Counted from the first letter of the stretch, positions 42,483-51,366 are shown. The stretch: 64,000 nucleotides of DNA from Paenibacillus sp. FSL K6-0276 (GCF_037977235.1 NZ_CP150276.1:2356001-2420000), one strand, 5' to 3'. Numbers and translations are program-made. Notes: generated from the letters alone by a model not told the origin.

Positions 42483-43783
42483 AGTCAAGTAAAGAACAAA
42501 CGGCAATGGCCAAACATCTGATTGTCATCTCTTACGATGCCTTTTCAGAAGACCAATGGGAAATGGCTAGCCGTCTTCCAAACTTATCGAAATTGATCAA
42601 GAGTGGAGCGCATAGCAATAAAATGAAAAGTGTATATCCCACGCTCACTTATGTGGTGCACACTACGATAGCGACCGGTGTATATCCGGATAAGCATGGC
42701 ATTCATCACAACAATCCATTTCAACCGTTTGTGAAGGAAAAGGAGCAAAGCTGGTTCTGGTTTAGAAATGCGATAAAGGTGCCCACGATTTACGATGCTG
42801 CGCGCAAGCATAACATGAGTACCGCTGGAATCCTCTGGCCGGTATCAGGGAAATCCTCAATCCAATACAATATCCCTGAAATTAGAGCCATCAAAAAAGA
42901 AAATCAGGCACTGAAGGTGTTAAAAAGCGGGAGTCCCTTATATTGTATCGAGATGGAGCTGAAATACGGCAGGCTTCGAAAAGGGATTGAGCAGCCCTAT
43001 CTGGATGACTTCACGACAAAATGTGCGATAGAAACGATTAGGCGTAAAAAACCTAATCTTCTCATGATGCATTTGATTGATCTGGATGACGCCAAGCATG
43101 TTTACGGCACTGACAGCGATGAAGTGAAGCAGGTAATCACACGTATGGATAAACGGCTAGGCGATATTATGCAAGCAGTGGATGAAGCCGGTATACTGGA
43201 TGACACAGTTTTTTTAGTTTTGGGTGACCATGGCCAGTTCAATGTTAGGTACAAAGTGCATTTGAACAACCTTTTGCAGGAAAAAGGGCTGATTTATGAA
43301 GAGAATGGTGAAATGAAGTGGAGGGCTTACTTTCAGTGTGGGGGCGGAGCCGCTTATCTGCATATCAAACATGGGGATGAAGAAGCTGAACAATTAGCAT
43401 TAGCTGCGATTCGGGGTGATATGAAAGATGACGCTTCTGGCATAGAGGAATTGTATGCTAGAGAGGAGCTGGATCATCTACATGTGGGCCAATCTACTAA
43501 GTATATGCTTGAAGCTAAAAGAGGCTATTGTTTCGATGAAAGTATGGATGAACCAACGATTGTTGATTTGGACAAACAAGGGATTAAATATGCTACTCAT
43601 GGCTACTCTCCCGATAAAGAGGATTATAGATGCAACTTGGTGATCTCAGGGAATAAGGTTAAAAGTGATTATCCTATAGGGGATCTCAAAATGGTAGATA
43701 TAGCCCCTACGATGGCAAAGATTTTAGGGATTGATTTTAATCATTGTGACGGAAGATCTTTAGATGAAATTTTCATTTACTAA
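42479..43783 (+). CDS. Alkaline-phosphatase-superfamily phosphodiesterase/nucleotide pyrophosphatase
   Basis: 434 residues, cytoplasmic. The type I phosphodiesterase fold is shown by VISYDAFSEDQWE (metal Asp), SVYPTLTYVVHTTIATGVYPDKHGI (nucleophile Thr), DLDDAKHVYG, LGDHGQFN and ATHGYSPDKEDYRC. It hydrolyses phosphodiester or phosphonate substrates, not identified here. It is translationally coupled to the UMF1 transporter and ends at a terminator. Confidence 0.9.
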   Translation: MKSSKEQTAMAKHLIVISYDAFSEDQWEMASRLPNLSKLIKSGAHSNKMKSVYPTLTYVVHTTIATGVYPDKHGIHHNNPFQPFVKEKEQSWFWFRNAIKVPTIYDAARKHNMSTAGILWPVSGKSSIQYNIPEIRAIKKENQALKVLKSGSPLYCIEMELKYGRLRKGIEQPYLDDFTTKCAIETIRRKKPNLLMMHLIDLDDAKHVYGTDSDEVKQVITRMDKRLGDIMQAVDEAGILDDTVFLVLGDHGQFNVRYKVHLNNLLQEKGLIYEENGEMKWRAYFQCGGGAAYLHIKHGDEEAEQLALAAIRGDMKDDASGIEELYAREELDHLHVGQSTKYMLEAKRGYCFDESMDEPTIVDLDKQGIKYATHGYSPDKEDYRCNLVISGNKVKSDYPIGDLKMVDIAPTMAKILGIDFNHCDGRSLDEIFIY

Positions 43784-43816
43784 AGCAAGCTGTGAGAAAA
43801 GCATTCATTATTTACT

Positions 43817-43864
43817 AAATAACGCGTGGGTAGAGAAGAGCCTTCTCTCGCCAGCGCGTTATTT
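43817..43864 (+). terminator. Intrinsic terminator
   Basis: AAATAACGCG pairs with CGCGTTATTT; an inner GAGAAG/CTTCTC hairpin extends it. The following T-tract is moderate. Confidence 0.75.
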
Positions 43865-43979
43865 GTTTTCCAACTGCCCCCTTTATTTGGTATAGATTGA
43901 ATATAGATAAAGTCGGTATACTTACTAGAGCAATATCCATATACAATGGAATTAAGATGGATTGAGAGGAGAATTGGAT

Positions 43980-45062
43980 ATGGATGCTGTTAATAGACAA
44001 AAAATTTTAAATAAAAATGACAAACTTATTAGTATGGTTATTGAACGTGCCAAGAGAGATTTTCCTGATGATATTGCAATCATTGGGCTTACAGGTTCTT
44101 TCAGTACCGGAGATTTTCATGAAAAAAGCGATCTTGATCTAATCATAATTAATAACACGGCCCAAGGTTGGGGGATATCTTCGTGTTTTATTCTGGAGGA
44201 TATCGGATACGACCTATATTGTACGCCATGGGAAACAAGGATAGAAGATCAAGCGAATCTTGAGAGCCCAATGATTTCGTGTCTGATAGATTTAGAGCTG
44301 TTATATTGTGCGAAACCCGAATATCTGGTAAAGCTAAATTTATATAAACAGAGAGCACTCGATGCTTTGGCAAAGCCTATAGGGAGTGAATGTATCAGTA
44401 GAGCGAAAAAGAGTATAGACATTGCAAAGCAAGAATATACGAATACATTACTTTCTGAAGATATCGGAGCTGTGAGGTATGCTTCATGCGAAGTTGTATA
44501 CAATTTGGTAAATGCTCTAACACATTTGAACAATACCTATTTTAAACGGGGACTTAAGAGATATCTGCAGGAAATAGCTACATATCGTTATATTCCTGAT
44601 GATTTTGAAATTATATATATGGCTGTGATCGATGCGAAGACTATCGCTGAAATCAGAAGTACATCATATAGATTTCTAGAAAGCGTTAATGATTTATATA
44701 AAAAAATGTATAAGGATTTTGTGATTCAGCCTGTCCCAACCTATGATAATCTTGGTGGCACCTTTGAGGAATTGTGGTGTAACAGCCGTAATAAGGTTAT
44801 AGCAAGTGTGGAATTAAATGATAAATCTTATGCTTATTATGTAGCAATGGGCATACAAAATTTTCTTGATGAAATGACAGAATCAAGTGGAACGAAAAAG
44901 TTTGATATTATGCAGTATTTTGATTCAGATCATCTACATTTATTTAAAGAGCAGTTTCTGCAAGTCATGGATGAATATCTGGAAGAATACAATAAGGTAG
45001 GAAGGAAAGTTGAACGATACGATACTTTTGAGCAATTATATAACGAATATATGAGGGTATGA
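43980..45062 (+). CDS. Nucleotidyltransferase-domain protein
   Basis: 360 residues. The nucleotidyltransferase signature GLTGSFSTGDFHEKSDLDLIII (Gly-Ser and Asp-x-Asp) is near the N-terminus, as in aminoglycoside or kanamycin nucleotidyltransferase-type folds. A helical C-terminal part of about 230 residues follows. The substrate is unknown; resistance should not be assumed. ATG 43980 is used because GAGGAG lies 8 nt upstream; TTG 43962 would precede the SD. Confidence 0.82.
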   Translation: MDAVNRQKILNKNDKLISMVIERAKRDFPDDIAIIGLTGSFSTGDFHEKSDLDLIIINNTAQGWGISSCFILEDIGYDLYCTPWETRIEDQANLESPMISCLIDLELLYCAKPEYLVKLNLYKQRALDALAKPIGSECISRAKKSIDIAKQEYTNTLLSEDIGAVRYASCEVVYNLVNALTHLNNTYFKRGLKRYLQEIATYRYIPDDFEIIYMAVIDAKTIAEIRSTSYRFLESVNDLYKKMYKDFVIQPVPTYDNLGGTFEELWCNSRNKVIASVELNDKSYAYYVAMGIQNFLDEMTESSGTKKFDIMQYFDSDHLHLFKEQFLQVMDEYLEEYNKVGRKVERYDTFEQLYNEYMRV

Positions 45063-45070
45063 TAGAGAAG

Positions 45071-45107
45071 AAACCAGACTACGAATTTTCGTAGTCTGGT
45101 TTTTTTA
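45071..45107 (+). terminator. Intrinsic terminator
   Basis: A 15-bp stem starting AAACCAGACTACGAA, very short loop and T7 tail. Confidence 0.92.
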
Positions 45108-45269
45108 TATTTTGTGGAACGACAAAATTATTATAAGTCATATGGGTAAAATAAACGATCATCATACTAGTGATGTCCGATTTGCCAAAGTAGTGATATT
45201 TATTATAGACTGTTTTTTATGAGTTCTTGTCCAGTGATAAGAGAAACTAATTAGAAGCGGGGAAATTTA

Positions 45270-46142
45270 ATGAATGAAATGAGACATCAAAAATCAAATA
45301 AGCTGAAGATTTTTTCAAAAGTTATATTAATTATTATAGGGGCTCTTATAGCTGCGTATGGTCTTGAAGCAGTGTTAATACCCAACAACGTCTCAGACGG
45401 TGGTGTGACAGGTCTAAGTATCGTTGGCTCAAAACTGTTTGGATTACCGTTAGGGATGTTAATTGCCGTAATTAACATCCCTTTTGTTTGGCTAGGATAT
45501 AAGCAAATTGGTATAAGCTTTGCTGTTTATTCCGTTATCGGTATTTCCTCGCTAGCCATTGGCACTAGTCTTATGCACCATGTACCTACGATTATTGAAG
45601 GAGATACATTGTTAGTTACCGTTGTCGGTGGGATTATCATCGGTTTTGGTATGGGTTTAGCCTTACGTAACGGTGGGGCAATAGATGGGATAGATATGTT
45701 AGCTGTATTACTTTCACGAAAGTTACCTTTTGGGACTAGTGATCTAATCTTATTTTTAAACATGTTTGTCTTTATTGTTGTTTCAACAGTATTTGGTCTA
45801 CAAGGGGCTATCCTATCAGCACTCGCTTATTTTATTGCTTCAAAAGTGATTCATATTGTTGAAGAAGGTTTGAGTGGCTCTAAAACTTTTAAAATCATTA
45901 CCGTTCAACCGGAAATTATGGTAGAAACAATTCGTGACCGATTGGGTCGTGGGGCAACCTATACAGATGCTTACGGTGGCTACTCCAATGAACAATTCAA
46001 AGAAATCACCTGTGTAATTAACCGTCTGGAAGAAAGTAAAATCAAAGAAATCATTCATGAAATTGACCCTAACGCTTTTGTTGTAGTATATGATGTAGCA
46101 GAAGTCAAGGGCGGTAATTTCAAAAAGCATAATATTCATTAA
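45270..46142 (+). CDS. YitT-family membrane protein (DUF161 + DUF2179)
   Basis: 290 residues: about six membrane helices (LIPNNVSDGGVTGLSIV and RNGGAIDGIDMLAVLLSRKL are family marks), then a cytoplasmic DUF2179 domain (RGATYTDAYGGYSN). The function of YitT proteins is not known. It is complete, unlike the shorter relative at 58637. The SD is weak (AGCGGGGAAA). Monocistronic. Confidence 0.9.
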   Translation: MNEMRHQKSNKLKIFSKVILIIIGALIAAYGLEAVLIPNNVSDGGVTGLSIVGSKLFGLPLGMLIAVINIPFVWLGYKQIGISFAVYSVIGISSLAIGTSLMHHVPTIIEGDTLLVTVVGGIIIGFGMGLALRNGGAIDGIDMLAVLLSRKLPFGTSDLILFLNMFVFIVVSTVFGLQGAILSALAYFIASKVIHIVEEGLSGSKTFKIITVQPEIMVETIRDRLGRGATYTDAYGGYSNEQFKEITCVINRLEESKIKEIIHEIDPNAFVVVYDVAEVKGGNFKKHNIH

Positions 46143-46174
46143 TTACGATCCTCAAGTACCATCTCTTCAAGTGT

Positions 46175-46223
46175 TTGACAAATGCATAAAATGTAACTAT
46201 TATTGTTGCATCTGATTAATGCA
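46175..46223 (+). promoter_or_regulatory. Sigma-A promoter and operator of the Rrf2 gene
   Basis: TTGACA (46175) and TATTAT (46198) with a 17-nt spacer ending AATGTAAC; then the palindrome TGCAT-CTGATTA-ATGCA (46207-46223). The promoter spacer and the CTGATTA centre are shared with the catE-like promoter at 51284. Confidence 0.75.
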
Positions 46224-46265
46224 CTTGTTATTAGCCGGGCAGTAAGGCAGAAGGAGAGATTTATA

Positions 46266-46688
46266 GTGAACATCAGCACCCGATTTGCGGTAGCCATTCA
46301 TATATTAACATTAATCGACAGTAATAAAGAGGGCAAAAGCACCTCGGAGTGGATAGCTGGTAGCGTGAACACAAACCCTGTAGTTATCCGCCGGCTAACG
46401 AGTATGCTGCAAAAAGCAGGACTGGTAACAGCCCGCCCGGGAGTCGCAGGAGCCTCGCTTGCACGCAGCGCCTCTGAAATTACACTACTTCAGATTTATA
46501 AGGCAGTAAACGCGGTGGAGGAGGATTCGTTGTTCTCGGTTCATGAGCACCCCAACCCCGAATGTCCAGTCGGTAAAAATATAGCCAGCGCCATTGTACC
46601 CGTATTCTCGCTCGCGCAAAAGGCGATGGAGAATGTCCTTCAGGAGGTTACTTTGGAGCAGATTGTGAATGAAATGCCTGAAATATAA
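46266..46688 (+). CDS. Rrf2-family regulator, YwnA/SaiR-like
   Basis: 140 residues from GTG 46266, preceded by AGGAGAG. The Rrf2 winged HTH is clear (NISTRFAVAIHIL, STSEWIAGSVNTNPVVIRRL, GLVTARPGVAG). The three-Cys Fe-S motif of IscR/NsrR is absent; there is a single Cys100 in PECPVGK, as in YwnA-type regulators that may sense thiol oxidation. In B. subtilis ywnA sits beside ywnB; here the ywnB-like gene is 6 kb away at 52632. It probably binds its own promoter palindrome. Confidence 0.88.
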   Translation: MNISTRFAVAIHILTLIDSNKEGKSTSEWIAGSVNTNPVVIRRLTSMLQKAGLVTARPGVAGASLARSASEITLLQIYKAVNAVEEDSLFSVHEHPNPECPVGKNIASAIVPVFSLAQKAMENVLQEVTLEQIVNEMPEI

Positions 46689-46713
46689 CCACTCCATATC
46701 TCAACTTAGAATG

Positions 46714-46753
46714 AAGACCACAACATGTGCTAACGTGATTGTGGTCTTTTTTT
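46714..46753 (+). terminator. Intrinsic terminator
   Basis: AAGACCACAA pairs with TTGTGGTCTT around a 15-nt loop, followed by a T run. Confidence 0.9.
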
Positions 46754-46763
46754 GAATACTACA

Positions 46764-47220
46764 ATGGTTAATGTCCTGGTGAGACAGCTTGAGCCAACGA
46801 TAGAGATGCTTGATCGATTAGTAGAAGACAAGGAAGTGAAGTGTTTCACATACCGACCTTAAATAAAGATGTCACACCCGATTTGGATAAGGAAAGTACG
46901 GAGGATCCTTCTATTCTCGAACCTTGTGACGTATATAACGGATTCACTAAGGCCGATGTTATTCTGCTCATAATCACAAGGCTGTTCAATGGCTCGGTTA
47001 TGGAGAGTAACGACTCAAAGAAGGGAAGTAAGACGTAATCATAGAATCTGTATTTAGAAGGCAGATAACAGATAATACTTCATACAGGGAGACTCTAAGG
47101 TGTTGAAGAAATGGTACACTGTTTCCTTATAGCATGGAAGAAGTACATAATGAAGATATGAAGAAGATAGAGGATATTATACAATCTATAAAGTTTACAA
47201 AAGATAAAGTGGAAAAATGA
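46764..47220 (+). pseudogene. Graveyard of short coding fragments
   Basis: This 460-bp stretch between the Rrf2 terminator and the phosphoesterase gene has no intact gene. It holds protein-like pieces in changing frames: 46764-46862 (MVNVLVRQLEPTIEMLDRL), 46841-47038 (LEPCDVYNGFTKADVILLII) and a tail 47134-47220 (MEEVHNEDMKKIEDIIQSIK) that looks like the C-terminus of a lipoprotein-type domain. They may come from more than one decayed gene. No family is certain. Confidence 0.45.
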
Positions 47221-47234
47221 ACGGAGGATCTACA

Positions 47235-47969
47235 GTGGAACAAATCGCATTAATCTCAGATATTCATGGAAATATCCCGGCTTTGACAGCCGTATTAGAT
47301 GATATTAAGCAGCGTGGAATTCGCAGAGTATTTTGCCTAGGGGATATCGTTGGAAAGGGGCCGAATTCAGATCTAGCCGTTGATATCATAAAGAAAAATT
47401 GTGAAATCAGTGTTATGGGGAACTGGGATGATTTAATGAATCAGGATGTTGATTTTGAAATGGCCCGGTGGAGTCGGAAATTGTTAGGTAAAGATCGACT
47501 TGTTTATTTAGGTACCTTATCGTTCTCGATTGAGTTTATGATGAGTGGTAAGTTTATTCGATTATTTCATGCTTCACCGCGAAGCTACTATGAACGGATT
47601 CAGCCTTGGGATGATTACGAGAAGCAACTGTCTATGTTTGGTTGTTCCGATCTCTGCCAGGAGAAGCGACAAGCGGATATCGTAGGTTATGGGGATATTC
47701 ATAATGCGTATATTCAGCATCTAGAGGGTAAGACCTTATTTAATGTAGGCAGCGTGGGGAATCCTCTTGACTTAACTCAGGCATCTTACGTGATTTTGGA
47801 GGGGGAGTACGGAGGAGTGTCAACAGCTCCTTTGAGTATACAATTTGTAAGAGTTCCTTATGATATTGAGTTAGCCGTTCAACAAGCCATAGATGCCGTT
47901 ATGCCAGCTACAGAGCCATATATTCGAGAGCTTAGAACCGCGCAGTACAGAGGGAATGTCCGGGGATAA
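47235..47969 (+). CDS. Cytoplasmic metallophosphoesterase, YfcE-like
   Basis: 244 residues from GTG 47235 behind CGGAGG. Calcineurin-type metal blocks: SDIHGN, GDIVGKGPN, MGNWDD, FHASP, GDIHNAYI and NVGSVGNP. The usual GHTH near the C-terminus is replaced by GYGDIH. It is likely a phosphodiesterase or phosphatase for small substrates. It heads a run of same-strand genes to 50266 with short gaps. Confidence 0.87.
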   Translation: MEQIALISDIHGNIPALTAVLDDIKQRGIRRVFCLGDIVGKGPNSDLAVDIIKKNCEISVMGNWDDLMNQDVDFEMARWSRKLLGKDRLVYLGTLSFSIEFMMSGKFIRLFHASPRSYYERIQPWDDYEKQLSMFGCSDLCQEKRQADIVGYGDIHNAYIQHLEGKTLFNVGSVGNPLDLTQASYVILEGEYGGVSTAPLSIQFVRVPYDIELAVQQAIDAVMPATEPYIRELRTAQYRGNVRG

Positions 47970-48019
47970 TGATGAATAAGCTCGTAGCGTTACATTAGAT
48001 CGGAAAGGGATGATCCCTT

Positions 48020-48625
48020 ATGAAAATGGTTAGTGCTTTTGAGCATTATGAATCTTTGATTGATGAGGGGAATGATCCAGCACAAGATCCTCCCATTGGA
48101 CAGGCCTATATGAGTCAGTGGGATGGGCCTCTTTTCTTCGATGGATTGAATGGAAATGATAAACGGGTGTTAGAGATTGGAATTGGAACAGGAAGAGTTG
48201 CTAAATCGGTCTTAGGTTTGGGATGCCGGTTTCTCACAGGAATTGATACCTCGCCAAAAACACTAGCAAGAGCGGATCTGAATCTTAGAAATTTCTCCAA
48301 TAAAGAGCTTGTGCTAGCTGATATTTGTGAGTTCGTACGTCCTAATACTTTTGATGCAGCTTATAGTGTGTTAACTTTTCTTCATATAGAGGATAAAGAA
48401 CAAGCATTAAAAAATATCTATACATCACTCCTACCTAATGGAACGTTTTTGTTATCTGTTAGCAAGGATGAAGAGTGGTTTGATTTCAATGATAGAAGAG
48501 TTAAATTATATCCAGCCGATGTGGATGAATATATAAGGCTTTTTAACAAAACGGGATATCATATCGAATGGGTACAGGAAACGAAGAGTCAAACTGCAAC
48601 CCTAATCCAAGCCATCAAAAAGTAA
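48020..48625 (+). CDS. Class I SAM-dependent methyltransferase
   Basis: 201 residues. Motif I VLEIGIGTGRVAKSVL, motif II GIDTSPKTL and motif IV FDAAYSVLTFLHIED are canonical. It is a small-molecule type methyltransferase of unknown substrate. The SD is weak. The GNAT gene follows after 13 bp. Confidence 0.88.
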   Translation: MKMVSAFEHYESLIDEGNDPAQDPPIGQAYMSQWDGPLFFDGLNGNDKRVLEIGIGTGRVAKSVLGLGCRFLTGIDTSPKTLARADLNLRNFSNKELVLADICEFVRPNTFDAAYSVLTFLHIEDKEQALKNIYTSLLPNGTFLLSVSKDEEWFDFNDRRVKLYPADVDEYIRLFNKTGYHIEWVQETKSQTATLIQAIKK

Positions 48626-48638
48626 CGGAGGGAACGAA

Positions 48639-49226
48639 TTGAAGCTTAGTCACGTATTTGAGCAATTCCCTACTTTGGAAACCGAGCAATTATTACTGAA
48701 GAAGATTGAAGTTAGTAATCTTGAAGAGGTATTTGGAATTTATAGCAATGATCAAGTGTTTGAGTACTGCGGAATTATTCCGAAACATAATAAAGATACA
48801 GTAAAGAATATGATCGGACATTTCGAGCGTGATTTTACCAAAGGGGTAAGAGTGAAGTGGGGGATTTTCCGCAAAAATAATCCTTACATCCTGCTAGGTA
48901 TCATCGAAGTTATGGATTTTAATCAAAAAGTGGATATGGTCACGATCGGCTATTTTTTGGCGGAGACTTATTGGGGAAAAGGGATTGCGACTCAGGCAGT
49001 TCAAGAGGTGGTCAAATTTTTATTTGAGACTGCAGAAGTAAATCGGATTCAAGCTGAGGTTATGCCTTTTAATGAACGGTCCAAGCGTGTTCTTTTGAAA
49101 AGTGGCTTTATGAAAGAGGGAACGTTAAGACAGGCTCATGTGTGGTCAGGTAAAGGGCTTATAGATCTGGACATTTACAGCATTCTAGCAGAGGATTATA
49201 GAGTGGTTGAAAAAGGATACCAGTGA
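48639..49226 (+). CDS. GNAT N-acetyltransferase, RimJ/RimL-type
   Basis: 195 residues. It starts LETEQLLLKKIEVSNLEEVF and has the family marks IGYFLAETYWGKGIATQAV and FNERSKRVLLKSGFMKEG. It may acetylate a protein N-terminus or a small amine. Start TTG 48639, preceded by GGAGGGAAC. The next ORF in the run begins at once. Confidence 0.88.
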   Translation: MKLSHVFEQFPTLETEQLLLKKIEVSNLEEVFGIYSNDQVFEYCGIIPKHNKDTVKNMIGHFERDFTKGVRVKWGIFRKNNPYILLGIIEVMDFNQKVDMVTIGYFLAETYWGKGIATQAVQEVVKFLFETAEVNRIQAEVMPFNERSKRVLLKSGFMKEGTLRQAHVWSGKGLIDLDIYSILAEDYRVVEKGYQ

Positions 49227-49243
49227 AAGAGAGGGAGATATTC

Positions 49244-49984
49244 ATGGGTACAATTGTGGTCATTGGTGGTGGAGAAATAAGCGAACTAGAAACACTTGGA
49301 ATTGATCGTGAAGTTGTGAAGTTAACCCATAAACCTAATCCGAAGGCGTTATTTATTCCGACAGCTAGTAGTGATGCACCAGGGTACTGTGATACGTTCA
49401 ACAAAGTGTACGGCGATATTCTAGGATGTGAGACAAGTCATTTATTGCTTGTGAGCCAAAATTATACCCATGAAGAAATCACAGATTTAATTACGTCCGC
49501 TGATCTGATTTATGTTGGTGGAGGCAATACCCGAAAAATGCTGGAGATTTGGAGAAATACCGGCGTAGATACTCTTCTAAAAGAAGCGTATACATCTGGA
49601 ACTGTATTGGCAGGACTGAGCGCAGGTTCAATCTGCTGGTTTGAATATGGGCATAGTGACTCTGAGGCGTTTGACGACCAAGGGGAGTGGCAGTATATCA
49701 AGATTGAAGCCATGGGGATCCTGTCAGGCATTCATTGTCCGCATTATAATGAGGATACTCGGGTTGAGGATTTTTCACGAATGGTTAATGGTGGCAGTGT
49801 GACTGGAATCGCAGTGGATAACAATTGTGCAATCGTCTATAAAGAAAATGAGTATAAAGTGATGTCTACCAGAGACGAAGCGAAAGCGTACCGTGTGATG
49901 GACTCCGAGCAGGGAGTAATGATTACTGAAATTGAACAACATCCAAGCTACAAACCTCTTCATGAACTGTATGGTGCGCTATGA
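49244..49984 (+). CDS. Peptidase S51 family protein (PepE/cyanophycinase-like)
   Basis: 246 residues from ATG 49244, 6 nt after GAGGGAG; a GTG at 49223 would include the SD. It starts VVIGGGEI, has YVGGGNTRKMLEIW, and the nucleophile elbow GLSAGSICWFE with Ser126. The family includes alpha-aspartyl dipeptidase PepE and cyanophycinase. Its stop overlaps the next ATG (49981), now the start of a broken acetyltransferase. Confidence 0.88.
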   Translation: MGTIVVIGGGEISELETLGIDREVVKLTHKPNPKALFIPTASSDAPGYCDTFNKVYGDILGCETSHLLLVSQNYTHEEITDLITSADLIYVGGGNTRKMLEIWRNTGVDTLLKEAYTSGTVLAGLSAGSICWFEYGHSDSEAFDDQGEWQYIKIEAMGILSGIHCPHYNEDTRVEDFSRMVNGGSVTGIAVDNNCAIVYKENEYKVMSTRDEAKAYRVMDSEQGVMITEIEQHPSYKPLHELYGAL

Positions 49985-50266
49985 TTATTTTTGAACGGGG
50001 AGATGTCGGGCTAAGAACTCTCGAACCGAGTGATGCTGGATTACTTGTGAAATGGCTCTCAGATCCAGTTGTACTGGAATTCTACGAAGGTCGTGATCGC
50101 CCACATGATTTGGAATGACAAAATCGTAATGGACCCGCAGGCTTGGAATGAGAGAGCACTGAGGGTATATGAAAAAGGTGGCTTTGTAAAGAAGAAATAC
50201 CTTGAAAAGCATGAAATGCATGAAGGAGAACTAAGGGATTGTTGGTTAATTGAATATGCGAAGTAG
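49981..50266 (+). pseudogene. AAC(6')-like GNAT acetyltransferase gene with internal deletion
   Basis: The first part (IIFERGDVGLRTLEPSDAG, LEFYEGRDRPHDLE) is the normal N-terminus of AAC(6')-type GNAT proteins and stops at 50116-50118. In another frame the C-terminus follows: DKIVMDPQAWNERALRVYEK, GGFVKKKYLEKHEMHEGE, stopping at 50266. About 90 codons between, including the acetyl-CoA loop, are gone. The deletion junction is near 50101-50120. The gene cannot make an active enzyme. Confidence 0.82.
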
Positions 50267-50279
50267 GGAGGAGGGGGCT

Positions 50280-50651
50280 GTGAAATTAAATCAGATATAT
50301 ATAGTCCTAGCGAGTTTTATTCTAGGGATTTCATTTATTATTGGATGTTCATTAACTAATGGCGATAAAGAGTCGGAAGTCGAACAAGACCAGACTCCAT
50401 CCATAGTAACGGCAGATAAACTTCTGATGGATATTAAAGAGACGGCCTTATACTTAAATCTGACTGAAGATCAGGTGATGAAAATTATTACAACGGAGCA
50501 TAGTATTATAAAGCTGGGTTCTGTTCCTAACACTCCTTTTCCTTATATAAATGTAGACCATAAATATCTTTTTAACAAAGACTTTTTATCAAATTGGGTT
50601 ACGGATGCCTCCTTAAATAGGAGATTTTATCTAAACGGACAAATGAAATAA
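50280..50651 (+). CDS. Membrane-anchored or lipoprotein with excisionase-like HTH segment
   Basis: 123 residues from GTG 50280 behind GGAGGAGGGGG. Hydrophobic segment 8-26 ends in FIIGCS, a lipobox-like site. After a charged linker comes LLMDIKETALYLNLTEDQVM, then a turn and a region with YINVDHKYLF and LSNWV, which look like an excisionase/MerR-type helix-turn-helix. A DNA-binding-like fold on the outside is odd, so it probably has another role, such as peptide recognition. Overall function unknown. Confidence 0.7.
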   Translation: MKLNQIYIVLASFILGISFIIGCSLTNGDKESEVEQDQTPSIVTADKLLMDIKETALYLNLTEDQVMKIITTEHSIIKLGSVPNTPFPYINVDHKYLFNKDFLSNWVTDASLNRRFYLNGQMK

Positions 50652-50712
50652 GGATTGATCGGGCTTCTGGAGTCCAGTGTAGCTGAATACTTTGATGAAT
50701 GGAGACTTCGAA

Positions 50713-51225
50713 ATGATGATTAGAACAGAAACGTCAGCAGATTATGATGGCGTGTATCAAGTAAATGTTAAGGCCTTTGATGATAGAGAAGATGAAGCGC
50801 GCTTAGTCGAAAGCATTAGAAATTCAGAAGGGTTTATCCCGGAGCTCTCGATTGTAGCAGAAAAAGATAATGAGATTGTAGGACATATCCTGCTAAGTAA
50901 AGCTGTAGTACAAGATGGGGAGAATACAAATGATGTAATTGTTCTAGCCCCGATAGCGGTTATGCCTAACGTTCAGAAGCAGGGCATCGGCAAGGCGCTT
51001 ATCCTTGAAGGATTAGATAGATGTAGAACGCTTGGCTATGATCTTGTTTTTCTGATCGGACATCCGGAATATTATCCTAAGTTCGGATTTCAACCTGCAA
51101 GGCAGCATGGTTTCGAACTGAAGCAATTTGAAGTATCTGACAATGTATTTATGGTCTGTGAGCTGAAGGAAGGAGCACTTCAGAAGGTTAAAGGAGAATT
51201 GATCTACCCGAAATCGTTTTTTTAA
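50713..51225 (+). CDS. GNAT N-acetyltransferase, YhbS-like
   Basis: About 170 residues. It has RTETSADYDGVYQVNVKAF, the strand VIVLAPIAVMPNVQKQGIGKALI and FLIGHPEYYPKFGFQPARQHG, the signature of the YhbS group. The substrate is unknown. The start ATG 50713 is preceded by GGAG; earlier in-frame TTG or ATG codons lie within the SD. It ends at a terminator. Confidence 0.88.
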   Translation: MMIRTETSADYDGVYQVNVKAFDDREDEARLVESIRNSEGFIPELSIVAEKDNEIVGHILLSKAVVQDGENTNDVIVLAPIAVMPNVQKQGIGKALILEGLDRCRTLGYDLVFLIGHPEYYPKFGFQPARQHGFELKQFEVSDNVFMVCELKEGALQKVKGELIYPKSFF

Positions 51226-51236
51226 TTATCCAAATG

Positions 51237-51276
51237 AATCATGCTTGGCTGTGAAGCAGTCAGCATGATTTTTTTG
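51237..51276 (+). terminator. Intrinsic terminator
   Basis: AATCATGCT pairs with AGCATGATT, with an inner TGGCTG/CAGTCA extension, then T7. Confidence 0.88.
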
Positions 51277-51283
51277 TTGGTAA

Positions 51284-51344
51284 TTGACAAACATATAGAA
51301 TGTAACTATACTAAAGATAGTTAATTTGTAACTGATTAAGTTAC
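51284..51344 (+). promoter_or_regulatory. Promoter and operator of the catE-like gene
   Basis: TTGACA (51284-51289) and TATACT (51307-51312) with a 17-nt spacer. TAACTA (51303) and TAGTTA (51318) form an inverted repeat over the -10. GTAACT-GATTA-AGTTAC (51328-51344) is a perfect palindrome just downstream. Confidence 0.8.
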
Positions 51345-51366
51345 AGGAAGATTAGGAGGAATTATA

